64,000 nt of DNA, taken from Peronospora farinosa (taxonomy: Eukaryota > Oomycota > Peronosporomycetes > Peronosporales > Peronosporaceae). Position numbers and translations under genes: made by a program. The stretch lies in assembly GCA_947646735.1 (NCBI GenBank), contig CANTFK010000035.1, positions 293,837 to 357,836 of the forward strand. The letters run 5' to 3'. The notes beneath the pieces were generated by a model, which was not told the DNA's origin, made no database searches, and saw only the letters and a list, made by a program, of their open reading frames with translations. Positions 1 through 11,189 of the stretch are shown here, piece after piece; the stretch's first letter is position 1, and each line of letters starts with the position of its first letter.

Positions 1-263
1 ATTATATCGTTTAAACGAATTGTTTAAATTTATAACTCTTCTAGATTTCAAAATGAGCATGTAGCCATGTTGTAAACACGTTTCAATTGTCATAAAAAAG
101 AAAAAAAATGTTTCATCTAAAATTGCGAGCCATATAGAGATTAATTGACTTGGCATGGGCGTTTCAAGTCACTTGCAAGCTTGAGCTTGCGACAAGAGAT
201 GCAAAACAAGAAAACACAAATCGGTTCACTTGATCGTCACGTCGGGCTTTGAATCATGGCCAC
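1..263. other. AT-rich 3' flank of the alpha-actinin gene
   Basis: No gene is seen. The stretch lies downstream of the stop codon of the minus-strand alpha-actinin gene and presumably holds its 3' untranslated region. A poly-A-rich patch lies near 97-108. Confidence 0.5.
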
Positions 264-3206
264 TTACACGCTAAAGATAAAGTCCGCAAACTTTTTCGTG
301 TCCACCGTTTTGCCGTCTGCTTCCAAAAGCTCCGGGACGTTCTTCTTGATAAATTCGAGCTGCGACGCATCAAAGCGCTCTTCAATCTGCTCAAACGTCA
401 GCTGTTCACCAGTGAGAATGTCCAACGCCTCGTGCACATCGTCCTTTGTAGAACCACTCTGCAGCTGCTCCGTGCAGAAGGAAGAAAACTGCTCAAACTT
501 GATCTCATCGTTGTCCATCTCGTCAATCTTGTCAAAATAATCGTGACAGTCGTCCTCGCTAAGGCTCAAGCCAAGACCCTTGCACGCCATGATGAACTCA
601 TCGCGAGCAAGAACACCGTCATTGTCCAAGTCAAAGTGGTCAAAGACCTCCTTAATCTCCTTTGCCTGCTGAGGAGTAAGGCTGCCCACCTCGCTCAGCG
701 CCAATTCCTTCTCCAGCGACTTGACCTTGTCACGCACGGCCGTCTCAAGCGAGGTGAACTGCGCACGCAGACCATGGATTGTGTCTGTCGTAAACGGATT
801 CGTGTGCACTTGCAGTCGCTCCAGCTCCTCGTTGATGCGCTCCAACTTCTCCATATCGTCGGTAAGCGGAGCAATAATTTCCTCCGCCTTCGCCTTCGCC
901 TCTTCAACCTGCGCCAACTTACTCTCCTTCGTTTCAGCAGTCACATCCTCAGAATTGTCGCCTCCTTCATTCTCCGGGGCGGTCTCGGTTTCAACTGCGG
1001 GCTTCACGACCCCCTCAGCAATAGGCATCTCAGCTCCGGTGATTTCAGGGTCTTCAGGCTTCTCCTCAGTCTCTTCCTCGCACGTGAGAATAGTGTTGGA
1101 TCGAAACAGTCGGTAATGGAGTTTCGCCATTGAGGTGAACTGGTCCTTGAGCGATCCCTCCACAACGTTGATCGACTGCGTGCTCTGAACACAGCGTTCC
1201 TTAATACGGGCAGACAGCATCGCAAATTCGCGGCACACCTCATCGCGCGTCTCTACATTCAAAAGCTCCTCCTCATAGTATCCGCGCTTCTCGGCCAGCG
1301 AGCCTAGAAGTTTCTGTACGCGAGCATTTGTCTTCTCAATAAGAGCCACTTCGCTAAAGCGACCGGCATCCTCCAAGATCTGCTTCTTCTCAATAAGCTT
1401 TTCATTCTCGCTTACTACAGCGTTCTGCACCTTAGGGACCAACACAGTGTCAAACTGGTGCTTGGCAGCAACTACGCCAGCCGTAGACACGTCCTCGAGC
1501 TTCGCAGCCGCCTCCACTTCCTCGTCCATCTCTTCGATAACGTACTTGAGATTACGCATCAGCGCCTTGGCGTCCTTGGCCACAGCATCCACATTTTGCT
1601 GTAGACGAAGGCTTTCCTCCAATCTAGCCTTCACACCCTCAATCTTGCTTTCAGCCATAGCGATAAAGTTTTTCATCGCCTCCAGCCGCTCGAGCGTGAC
1701 CTTAGTGTCCGAGTGCTCCTCCGAAAGCCCGTCGGCTTCGCTAATGACCGTAGCTAGGAGCTGCTTGTAGCGTGGGAGCTCAATATCATGCAGAAAAGCA
1801 ACGCTCTCGAGCTTCTCCTCTGCGTCGGCAGTGGAGTTGACCTGCAGGTCATCAGCAAAGAGAGCCAGCGCCTCCTTTTCCTTGGTCCAGCCCTCGACCT
1901 TCTCTAGGTCCTTTATCACCTTAGTAAGGAAGATCTCCGTCTTCTGGTAACTTTCCAAGTTTTGACGCAGTTTCAGCTCAAAGGCCGTTTCCAGCTCGTC
2001 AAGCTGAACCTTAAGCGCCTGCAATTTCTCAATGGGTGGGTTCAAATTTGGTACTGCACGCCCATTGTTCTTGCAACTAGCAACCCAACGACCAGCGCAT
2101 CCTTCCACAGCGACAAACTGCGCCTCTCGCGGTGGTTTCTCGTTCTTCTTGTAGTCAAGGTGACGAGCCAACGCTTCTTTGATATCCGGTATGTGGCGAG
2201 GCTGGCTGAGCGTCTGCAAGCGTTCCGTCTGCTGCTGAAGCCACTCCAGCAGGCCCGATGCGTTCTTGTTGAACTCAATCGCGAGTTCCTGGTGGCGCTG
2301 CGCAATGTTCAGCGCCTTGGAAATCGTCGTCACGGCCTTCTTCTTCTGCACACCCGATGCGAATTCCTTGAAGAGAAGAGAGACGTACGTGGTAATACTC
2401 TTTTCATCAGGCTTCGCCTGTCCCGCCACATTCTCCACCTCGAGCAGCTGCGGGATGCGGAACTTTTCACGAGCAATGTCGAAGGCAAGCTTGACATTGG
2501 TTTGTGGATCCTTAAGGTTCAACGCGTTAAAGTCAATAAGCGTCGGCGCATACCGATGAATCAAAGCACAAAAGGCCATGCCGTCCGCCCAACTACTAGA
2601 AAAGTTCTTGACTTGCACGGTCGGATAGTCGGCCAACGACCGATTGACCCAGAGTAGCAGACCATCTTTACCAGAGACGCCTTCCACGTCAATCTCAGCC
2701 ACTTGAAAAGCCTTGATGAGCGTCCACATGAGACCAAGTACCAGTTTATTGTTGCCGTCCAGAATATCAGACGAGCCAATGTTCGTGACGTTCACATTCT
2801 TCTTTTGCATAAAGGCAAATGCAAAATTGAGATTCTCCATCTTCTGAATCCGCATACGCGGTTTCTTATTGAATTTCTACACTCATACAAAGTCAATCAA
2901 GTAAGTATTCACCACTCATATCTCCCTCTCTTTCTCCTCTTAACAAATAACGTACACGGCACACTTTCTCACGGCAGACAATCTGCAGTAGCGAAATAAG
3001 ACGAATACCGTCCTTCAGGTCTTCGTACAGGTCTTCAATTGTCATTCGTTTACGTGATAAGTACGTATTGGCCCACTAGAATCAAACTAATTGTTAGTCC
3101 CATATCATCACGTCTCAATAAGAAAAAAAAACATGTCTCCTCGTTCTCTTACTCGTGTAAAAGTATTCTTTTGTACATCGACCCATTCTTCATGATATCC
3201 AGCCAT
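264..3206 (-). CDS. alpha-actinin-like actin cross-linker, three exons
   Basis: Predicted cytoskeletal protein of 928 residues that bundles actin filaments. The large exon (264-2876) encodes the end of the first calponin-homology domain, a second CH domain (around residues 140-240), a spectrin-like alpha-helical rod and a C-terminal EF-hand region. One canonical calcium loop, DLDNDGVLARDE, lies near residue 810. The long ORF alone starts inside CH1. I found two upstream exons: 3153-3206 (starts MAGYHEEWVDVQ) and 2956-3075 (starts WANTYLSRKR, contains the DLYEDLKDG motif typical of CH1). Introns 3076-3152 (77 bp, GTAAGA...AG) and 2877-2955 (79 bp, GTACGT...AG) keep frame exactly. Length fits the family (about 890 residues in animals). 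Exon structure is inferred by splice consensus and CH-domain homology, with no transcript evidence. The stop is at 264-266. Confidence 0.9.
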
Positions 3207-4574
3207 TGTCGTTTACTAAAATATGTCTCTTCTTTCAACGCTTCCGTCTTAAACTTCCTTCTACTCTTTCTTCTATAATCGCGTCAAGTAACACGTGGAA
3301 GAATGAGATCAACTCTATCAAATAATAAACTTAATATGGATTAAGTCAGACACGGCTGAGGAGACTGAGGTGATTTTCGAAATGCTACGCGCCTGTTTCC
3401 GATTTTCTCGATTGACGGCCACGTTCTTGTCTCACAAAGTCCTTACGTTAGAATTCTATACAGTTTCTGTACCGACAGATCGTATATGGGCCCTACCCCT
3501 TTGATCGACAAATACCTAGACTTTAGTATAGTCGACCCATGGGTCACAAAACAAACCCACGCATTTCACATGTGTATCACGCTTGCATGTGCGTAGAAAA
3601 AAGCCAGCAAAAACGGCTTGCTGGTTTGGGTCCAGCAGACTCTTATTAAGTTTGAAGTGACATATGCGGACTTTGAAAAGTGCTGAGGTTTGCTCGCAGT
3701 CTTGAGAGTACGTAGAAAGTAACTTTACATTCAACTCGTTTGCCTTGCGATCGATCAATTCTTTTGAAGGTCAATGCGACGGCAACACACGTCAGTTCGT
3801 TTCGACACTTTTCCGGACACTTTTTTTTACCGACGCAAAGCTGCGTCGTTGAAATCGTCGCCTTGCTGCTGCTTGACGAAAAATAGGTTCTACACCTCTT
3901 GAGATAGTCGAGTTTTCCATGCTTTGACGAGGTCGAAGGACCGTGCGAACGAACGCGGTCTTGTCAATAGGACGACAACTTCAACTGTATGTAGCGGACG
4001 AAGCAAGTGAACTGTACATTGGGCTCTATGCACGATATCGACGTTTCATTTTGGTTTCTTTGCCTTGAAAATACTTTGTTCGAGTTCACTGTCACCCATT
4101 CTCACCCCGTTAAGCCGCATGCATATCACCATAAATGTCTCAAGTCCAGCCTGAGCTGTTCATGCAAACTACGTTTCATCTTAATACACTACCATCAAGC
4201 TCGTCAAATTGAAGGGCAAGCTTACGTGGCGATTTGAAGACACGAAATGGTGTAGCTTTTCCCTTTACAATCACGCATCACCTTTTCATTCTTCAACTTC
4301 GACTGCATTATACCGACACATTGTGTACGCTGCATGTTTCTGCGGACAACTGACCAAGCGATCGTTGTGAGTAATAAATGTATACAGTGTTCAGAACTTC
4401 GCTTCGTCTGCAGATGAAAGACATGTATCATTCTAATGCATGTAAACAATTAATGGACCCTACAAGAAAGCCATGGAGTAATAAAACTCTACCAGACTGC
4501 GCTCTATTACCTGAGCGTGTAAGCAAATTTGAAATCAGCTAAGATGTAAGAAATGCGGATAAAGTGCCGGCCCA
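3207..4574. other. intergenic region between the actinin and CobW-like genes
   Basis: No credible gene is seen. Short ORFs here (60-80 codons) have no recognisable motif. The left part should contain the promoter and 5' UTR of the minus-strand alpha-actinin gene, and the right part the 3' UTR of the CobW-like gene. No core promoter element could be assigned with confidence. Confidence 0.5.
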
Positions 4575-5966
4575 TTATGCCAATATGTGAATCGTAGGAG
4601 GCTGCTGCCTAGTTTCCCCTTCCTGCTTTATCTCTAAAGCTTGGACGAGCTCAAGTTCGTCCACAGGAGCCCACACCTTGCGACCGTTGTCGAGCTGGAT
4701 AGCGTAAGGGTTGCCTTGGTCCCAAAGCTGCACAACTGTGCCAGCCTGGAAGCCTTGATCGCCAGTGTTAGTCACGACCCTGTCCCCTACTCGAAAGCGG
4801 AGGTCTTTTGTTGCTCGACAAGCCAGAAATCCTTCCGTGAGCGCCGAGCGGTCGAGGTTTTTGCCGATGAAAACAAATCGTGTCTCACGCGTCTCGCCTG
4901 GGGCCCAATTGTCAGCGAATCGGCCGTTGAATAGCGTATGCACGCCTTGAAAAACGTACTTCTGGTCTATGCCAGCGACATTTACAACGCCCTTGAAGCG
5001 CAATAAATTATCTCCTTCCGTCTCTAAAAGATCGTCGATCCACTCTTCTAGCAGTGCCACTAGAATTGGTTCTTGTAGGGTAAGACCCACGGACGACACT
5101 AACGAATGGTTGTGTCGACGCCCATTGTGCTGCTCCTCACCTTCATGCGTGTGATCATGGTCGTGCTCGTGATCATGGGGGTCATCATCCTTCTTATCTG
5201 CGGGCCGATGAGAATTGCTATCTTGCTTACTCTTAAGGAAGTCGGGCTGCCTCTTTAGGATGGAGTCCAAGCTGAAAGTATGAACATTGAGCAGTAACGC
5301 TGGGTTCACTCGACAGTGCTGGCATTCAGTGATCGACACTGCGCTGTTGATGCCGCGAATTTGAGATCGAATATTCATGAGCTCGGTCTTGCTGACAAGA
5401 TCCGTCTTGTTGAGAAGGACGCGGTCGGCAAAAGTGATTTGCTCCTGGCACTCATGCTCCACGCCGGCGCCTGGGCGAAGATGCTGCAAAATGTGCTTCG
5501 CATCGATAACGGTGATGATGCCGTCGAGCTCGCACGTTGCCGCTACCAAAGGCTCGGCAAAGAAGGTCTGCACTACAGGACCAGGGTCGGCCATGCCAGT
5601 GGTCTCGATGATGATCCCGTCTAGCTGTTTGTGGTCCCCGTTGCGTTTGATGATCTGAGCGATTAACCGAACGAGGTCGCCGCGCACGGAGCAGCAGATG
5701 CAGCCGTTGCTCATTGTCAGCACCTCCTCGCCCATGTTGAATTTGCGACTCCTGGAATCACCTCCGGTCAGGTCATTTGGACCGGTAGTTTGACGAATGA
5801 GCTGGTCATCGACGCCTACTTCACCAAACTCGTTTTCAATGATGGCAAACTTTTTGCCGTGATTCTCCGTAAGCAAGTGGTTTAATAGTGTTGTCTTGCC
5901 ACTGCCAAGAAAACCCGTTAAAATCGTAACGGGGAGCTTTGATGGAGTAAACGATCGCTTGGACAT
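4575..5966 (-). CDS. CobW/G3E-family GTPase (ZNG1/CBWD-like zinc metallochaperone) with C-terminal SH3-like domain
   Basis: 463 residues. The G3E GTPase signature is clear: Walker A GFLGSGKTT at residues 18-26, the zinc-binding GCICC motif at about 88-92, ENEFGEVGVDD as switch region and NKTD near residue 187 for guanine recognition. A His/Asp-rich loop (DPHDHEHDHDHTHEGEE) near residue 265 is typical of metal-handling members. The CobW C-terminal domain follows (about 310-385). Members of this family insert or hand over metal ions using GTP; eukaryotic ones are linked to zinc transfer to methionine aminopeptidase. The last about 60 residues, with VGDRVVTNTGD, QAGTVVQLW and LDNGRKVWAP, form a small SH3/Tudor-like beta module seen in many algal and oomycete proteins but not in animal CBWD. 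Single uninterrupted exon; the exact metal is not shown by the sequence. Confidence 0.92.
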   Translation of the reverse strand: MSKRSFTPSKLPVTILTGFLGSGKTTLLNHLLTENHGKKFAIIENEFGEVGVDDQLIRQTTGPNDLTGGDSRSRKFNMGEEVLTMSNGCICCSVRGDLVRLIAQIIKRNGDHKQLDGIIIETTGMADPGPVVQTFFAEPLVAATCELDGIITVIDAKHILQHLRPGAGVEHECQEQITFADRVLLNKTDLVSKTELMNIRSQIRGINSAVSITECQHCRVNPALLLNVHTFSLDSILKRQPDFLKSKQDSNSHRPADKKDDDPHDHEHDHDHTHEGEEQHNGRRHNHSLVSSVGLTLQEPILVALLEEWIDDLLETEGDNLLRFKGVVNVAGIDQKYVFQGVHTLFNGRFADNWAPGETRETRFVFIGKNLDRSALTEGFLACRATKDLRFRVGDRVVTNTGDQGFQAGTVVQLWDQGNPYAIQLDNGRKVWAPVDELELVQALEIKQEGETRQQPPTIHILA

Positions 5967-6516
5967 CGAGCTGTTTTGCTAATGGAGCCTTTGAGTGGTT
6001 GTTCAAGTCTGCGAACGGGTGAGAAATGGAAAGTGGGAGCGTCATTTGCTCCAAAAGTTTTGCTAAAAACCAATTGATCTCAAGTCTCCATGCTGGTTCA
6101 AGTAAGACAGATCGGTACACCACCGTCGGACAGGATGAGTACTTGCCTTATGGTGTCCTTTGTGGATTACTTGTATTACAGGTTGTGCAGATACTAATCA
6201 GTAGGTATTCGACTATAACCGGTACAGGTATTGTCCGTTACGCCTGATTCCGCCGTCGGGTACAATTGTTTACCCTACTCAATACTATTCCGACGGCGGT
6301 ACAGTTTGTTAAAACTGCAGGAATTAATATACCGAAAATAGAATGACAATCATCAATTCAATAAAAGCTAATAGAAAACTAATGCAATTTTTTTATAGGA
6401 TACAGAGTGATCAAGTAAGACAGGAACTCGACGTTACAACACCTGCAAAGTCAAAGCTCAAGATTATTTAATGTTCCGCCAGTATTAACCCACCGTGACT
6501 TCTTGTGTATGTAGCC
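5967..6516. other. promoter side of the CobW-like gene with one inverted repeat
   Basis: No gene is seen. It should contain the promoter of the minus-strand GTPase gene. An inverted repeat, CCGCCGTCGG at 6250-6259 and CCGACGGCGG at 6290-6299 (10-bp perfect stem, 30-nt loop), is the only structure noted. The right part becomes repeat-like. Confidence 0.5.
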
Positions 6517-6818
6517 GAGCTGCACAGCTCATTAGCCAGAGGAAGACTTTAGGCTGAAAGCCTCTTAGCTCTAGAGAACTAAATAAATTTACGGCTAAAA
6601 GCCACTTAGTTCAAAGGAGCTAATTAAACGACTTAAAGTCACCCTGTTCTAAGGAACGAGAATATAGACTTTTAGCCTGCAAGCAATAAGCTTAAGGTTT
6701 AGAAAACCTACGCACCGAGTGCAAGAACAAGCTACAAGCTTAAAGGTTCAGAGAACCAACGCACGAAGTGCACAAGAGAACAAGTCAGAACGACTTGTGA
6801 TGTTAAACTCAAAATGAG
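6517..6818. repeat. array of about ten consecutive mini-hairpins
   Basis: Within 300 bp there are at least ten short perfect stem-loops with tiny A-rich loops: GAGCTGCACAGCTC (6517-6530), AGGCTGAAAGCCT (6551-6563), GGCTAAAAGCC (6593-6603), GACTTAAAGTC (6630-6640), GTTCTAAGGAAC (6646-6657), AGGTTTAGAAAACCT (6695-6709), GCACCGAGTGC (6712-6722), GGTTCAGAGAACC (6745-6757), GCACGAAGTGC (6761-6771), CAAGTCAGAACGACTTG (6781-6797) and CTCAAAATGAG (6808-6818). Two imperfect tandem units of about 48 bp are visible around 6690-6785. Probably part of an LTR-type or non-autonomous element, but the family was not recognised. Confidence 0.6.
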
Positions 6819-7159
6819 AACTGATTTTATTTATGCTTTATCATTTAATGAATAGTCCTACTCTAAGTACCCTACAATAGATTAATTACTATAATGGTAC
6901 TTATTATATGCAGACTTTGCAATAGGACGACGTATCGTCTAATCATCTGTGTATGATGTACTTATATCAGCGTTATCGATTTATCGAATCCTAATCGGTA
7001 AGATACGGTATTCGGTAATACCGTATCTTAACGCTTATACTTAATACCTCTCTAAAGAGAAGTATCAAAATGCATTATACGCAACAAAAGGAAACTTCAA
7101 CCGTAAACTTTCGGAATGATGTTACAACCGTCGTGTAACCCCGTTACAGTGTCGGTCCA
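6819..7159. other. AT-rich stretch before the copia LTR
   Basis: No coding signal. It contains short GTTAC/GTAAC-rich inverted motifs around 7100-7150, just upstream of the copia LTR start; otherwise nothing is supported. Confidence 0.4.
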
Positions 7160-7628
7160 TGTAACGGGTGATCCCGTTACATGATATTGGCACTAATATT
7201 AAGTGACAATAAAAATATTATCTATATAATAATATTCGATTATATATCCTTTGTTATAAACCATCGGGTATCTCAAGTTTTAAGATTCAAGTGCTATATC
7301 GTTGGACGGTGTCACCTGTCTGATCGGCTGTCTGACAGCTTTCCATGTGGGACCACGAGGAGAGGATCGTGCAGATGGGAAAGGGAGAGACAGGGAAACA
7401 GCTTGACAAATGGGACGACCAAGCAAAACCCCCTGACAGTTGGGACAGGGCAATACGGCTGTAATGTGGTACGAGATGGGCAGGTAAGATCAGTACCATC
7501 TGACAAGTACATGGTCAAGTTTCTGGAGTGCATGTTGTAGTATTAACAAACGAAAGTAGTTAATGATAAATATGTTTTACTTTTACTTCAACCTACTTCT
7601 CTATAAGTGCATCGTTACCTTTCCTTCA
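7160..7628 (+). repeat. probable 5' LTR of degenerate copia element
   Basis: Begins with the palindrome TGTAACGGG-TGAT-CCCGTTACA (7160-7181) and ends TTACCTTTCCTTCA immediately before the primer binding site at 7629. The TG...CA termini and the adjacent primer site define it as the 5' LTR (about 469 bp). A similar palindromic start occurs at 14636. The left border is inferred; the matching 3' LTR is missing because the element is truncated. Confidence 0.55.
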
Positions 7629-7643
7629 GGTTATGAGCCCAAG
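7629..7643 (+). promoter_or_regulatory. copia primer binding site, half-tRNA initiator-Met type
   Basis: GGTTATGAGCCCAAG is complementary to the anticodon arm of initiator tRNA-Met (GGGCTCATAACC), the internal priming site used by Drosophila copia. It directly follows the LTR end and contains the first gag ATG (7633). The identical 15-mer occurs in the second copia element (19050-19064, minus). Confidence 0.75.
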
Positions 7644-10030
7644 AAAGCGCGATGCCGGGGTAGCTCCTCAAGCTGGACCCGTCGTGGTAGCCGACGGTCC
7701 TAACAAGACCGCTGACAACCATTTGGAAGAAAAGTCGGCAGCGCCCGTGGGGGCGATGGACCATGTGCTGGCTATGCTCGGGAACCTATCCGAAAGAATA
7801 AATCGGATAGAGGTTTTTCCAGAAGGAGCAAGCAGGCAAGGACCAATAGAGGTCACTGGAATCAATTTTTGGTTCGGCCCTGAGAATGGGAGCGGTTATG
7901 ACTATTCAGGCTTTGGAGCGTACCCCTTCTCCCAAAAAGTCCACGAACGTGTCGCCAGCGACGTACTTCGCGGCAAGACGTCACAATCAAGTGAATATTG
8001 ATGGACGACCGGCGAATCATGTTGAAGCGGTCTTCAACATGGGTCTGGGACCTGGAACTGTACACCACAGGCAGGAGATGTCGCGGGCTACTATTCCGGT
8101 GCAGGTATGCCGAACAGGATGTATGTTCATCCTGGACCGCAAGTTGCGGGCATGCCGGACGCACAGCATCGAAAGCTCGCGATACAACCCTTTGATGGCA
8201 AGGAACTTTACCATGGTATTGGTAGTGGGTTCCTAGAATGGGGCAAGAAATTTGTTCGACAAGTGGGTTTCGCGGAGCGTGCGTGCGGGTTTGCGTGGCC
8301 GGAGAATATCAAGGTTGATGTCCTGGGCCAACACCTGACCGGCAAGGCGCAGACGTATTACCGTCGGCAGGTAGAAACTTGGGGGTCTGAAAGACAAACC
8401 TTGGAGCATGCTATGCAAAGGTTGCTTCAGACCTTCAACACCAAGATCTCACCTGCCTAGAGCATGAAGCTGTTTACGGCGTTGAAGGCAACGCACAGAA
8501 ATGGGACGGATCATTTTTTGTACCTCACGGCCATGAGTGATGCGTGCGGAGGTGCGGATAATCTAGTGCTTGACAACATCGTGTACTATACGGACCCGCA
8601 AATGCGTACGACAATGTTGTCCAGGTTGGACATGCATCACATCGATCAATTACACCAGGCTGAAGAGCTGGCACAATTTGCACAGTCTACGGAGATCGAC
8701 ACCCATGCGAAGAATTCAGGGCGCGATGTGGTGAATGCTGTTAAACAAAGAAAGATGCCAAAATACATAGACAAGGCAAAGGTCAAGGATATCTTCCCGG
8801 ATGGTGACTACCGTACATGTAACAAGTGCGGAGAGGTGGGGCACATCAAGTCGAGGTTCCCTAAATCGAAGAAGAAAGTACCAAGGACAAATTTTACCTT
8901 CGCGATTGGTAATAGTGGTGGTCTTCAAGACAACCATTAGATTCTTGAAAGTGGGTCCAGCAGACATTTAGTAGTCTTCTGGTCAACCCGGTGGACTGTC
9001 AAGGTGAATGCTTGACGGCAGCCGCTGATGGGGGTGTGCTGCGCGCAACCAAGCCAGGAAGTGTCAAAATTGAGGTTGTCGCACTTGGAATCGTGAACAC
9101 CATACGGCTCCTCGATGTTCAGTACGCCGCAAATCTCGAGCGAAATATCATATCATATGGTAAGCTCGAGGCCAAAGGAGGTGTACTCGAATATGGAGGA
9201 GGGAGGCGTGTGTTGACCTCTGGGGTCGGAGGTGCACCGGTTATGGATGTTGACTGTAACAACAATGTGTTGGTTGTCGCAGTGAGGGGACCCAGTTACA
9301 AGGTATCAAGTACATCACGAGAGGTGATAATGGCTGTACTCAAATCGTCTGAACGTGAAGCCGATTCGGATGTTCAGAGTGGTACATTGATGCACTTCCA
9401 TCGCCGTTTGGTCCATCTATGTTTTGATACCATCATCAAGATGGCCAATTACCCGGCCTCAGCTATAAGGCTGACTGACATAACACGCATGAATTGTCTA
9501 GCGTGTGCTTAAGGAAAGCAAGTCAAAGGAACACAGTCAAAGAAAGACACGGGCAATAACTTATGATTGGTGGATTGATTTGCTCCGATCTTGGTCCAAT
9601 TGACCCCACGAGATCGTCTTGGCAATTGTTACCTATGCAATTTTATTGACCACCGGTCGAACTATTGCCGTGTTTTTTTGGCCAAGTCGAAGGATGTTGC
9701 TGCACTAAAGTTCAAACACTTTCTTGTGAGCTTTGAGCGTAAGTTCAATTGCAGAATCCACGTGCTACGCACTGATGAAGGTGGTGAATACAAGACACTG
9801 GATGTGTTTTGTGAGGGCGACTGGCGTCTCGCGTCAAGTGAGCGAAGCCAGAAACCAAGCCAGTAATGGTAAGGCTGAACGGATGCATCGGAACATCATG
9901 AATATGGTGCAAAGTATTCTGTTCGCCTCGAACCTACCTCTGTTTTTCTGTGGGGATGCTGATGAATATGCGGCTTATATCCTCAACCGGAGCAGAACCA
10001 AGTCGAACCCTGATGGTGTATCCCCATGTC
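7633..10030 (+). pseudogene. degenerate copia gag-pol, truncated in integrase
   Basis: Reading starts at the ATG inside the primer site (MSPRKRDAG) and continues through several frame changes. Gag pieces lie at 7633-8001, 8107-8460 and 8464-8940. A zinc knuckle CNKCGEVGHIKSRF near 8818-8853 has its last cysteine replaced by Phe. A protease remnant (SGSSRHLV) follows at about 8950. The GAG-pre-integrase zinc region (HFHRRLVHL ... CLACA) is near 9390-9510. Integrase core pieces (LRTDEGGEY near 9770, NGKAERMHRN near 9867) continue to about 10030, where a gypsy gag fragment on the other strand begins. Reverse transcriptase, RNase H and the 3' LTR are absent. Many indels and stops show an old, dead copy. 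Confidence 0.85.
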
Positions 10031-10487
10031 CAGTCCTTACTAGCCACACCTTGGCTCTCCCCCGACTCGTCCGTCGTGTCTCCGCCTGTTGGTGCCTTCA
10101 TCTTGGTATGCTTTTTTTTGTCCTTGGGCACCGTTGGATTTTGAGTAGTAGTTTGAAACACTTGTTTAGGGGTCCATTTTTTTTAGCTTTCGCTGTCAAA
10201 CTTGGGACCCCTGGACCATAGTATTTATTATGGCCCACGTTGTCTTCTTCAACGAAGACGTAAGGGGTAGGACTTTTTGGCTTTTCTTCATATTCCACCT
10301 TGACCTCAATAGCAGAGCTCCTCCCCGGGCTTTGCAGGTCTTCCGATCCTTCTTCATTCTTAATCACTGGCGATCCGGGTTCCAGTGTCTTGGTCGTCCC
10401 TTGTTCCATCTTGAACGTTGTCTTTTCTTCTTCGTGGGACTCACGGTAAAATCCAGCGTCTCCCGAAGAACCGGACACGCGCACCAT
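10031..10487 (-). pseudogene. 5' gag fragment of a chromodomain gypsy element (element F)
   Basis: Minus-strand ORF 10098-10532 begins in the LTR and reads through the primer site (VRVSGSSGDAGF) into an acidic, Pro/Lys-rich segment (VEYEEKPKSPTPYVFVEED) ending near MKAPTGGD. The same order is found at the gag start of elements B (40528-40900) and D (59324-59656). Gag stops abruptly at the junction with the copia integrase, so this is a truncated 5' end. The primer site is the reverse complement of a CCA-ending stretch at 10484-10486. Confidence 0.6.
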
Positions 10488-11180
10488 TGTGGTGAAGTGG
10501 ATTCTCAAACAACGTGAGAGAACCACAAACACACACAGCGCCGGACTGCCGACTTACGGAGGGAGTACCCCGATAACTTGTCGTGTTAACCTTGGGTCTC
10601 ACCTTGTGTAACCGTCGGCTTGGCTGGTCTTGATCCTCGGTTGACGCAGAAGACTTAAAGACTTGGTCTTTGTATAAGACTTGGACTTGGTGGTCCCCGA
10701 GTGGAAATACTTCACTCGGGTCCGGGTTTCTTGTGCTAAATCGACTTTAGTCGAGAGCGATGCACCTGGTACTATGTACCCCTTTGGTGGCTGACTGCTC
10801 TTGGTCCTTGGACCCCTTTGTGTTCTTCCCCGTAGGGAAATCGCTTCCTGTAGCGGGTCGTAGAGTCTTGACACTTTCTTGACACCTCAGGCCAACTATC
10901 CTGAGGTTCAACTTGCGTAGCTCGAGCTGTCTAACACCTGCTGACGTCGGGGAGCCAAAGGGTATCCCGCCTGGAAGAGGTGAGGCGACGGAGAAGCTTT
11001 GGAAGGGGCGCTTAAAGCTGCCATGTGTAATGCAAATTCGAGTGTGTTTATTTATCTTATTCTCTGTATGCTTTTCTTGTCTTACACTAACCCTTCGCTC
11101 TGGATGGTACCACGTGTCAAATTGTGAACGAACAGCTGGCTCTTTTAGGACATGGGCTTGTACCGTCTCTGTACTTTAGG
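10488..11180 (-). repeat. gypsy LTR of element F (5' LTR, truncated)
   Basis: Starts on the plus strand with TGTGGTGAAG, the shared LTR terminus of these elements, next to a CCA-ended primer site. It contains the family landmark CGGACTGCCGACT...GGAGGGAGTACCCCG...CACCTTGTGTAACCGTCGG, as in the LTRs at 29715 and 40918. The opposite terminus was not found before the integrase relic that starts near 11190, so the right border is approximate. Confidence 0.6.
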
Positions 11181-11189
11181 GAAGCCTTG

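Noticed and set aside
249..1133. 294-codon plus-strand ORF opposite alpha-actinin
   Set aside because: Antisense shadow of a well-supported coding exon; Leu/Arg-rich composition without motifs.
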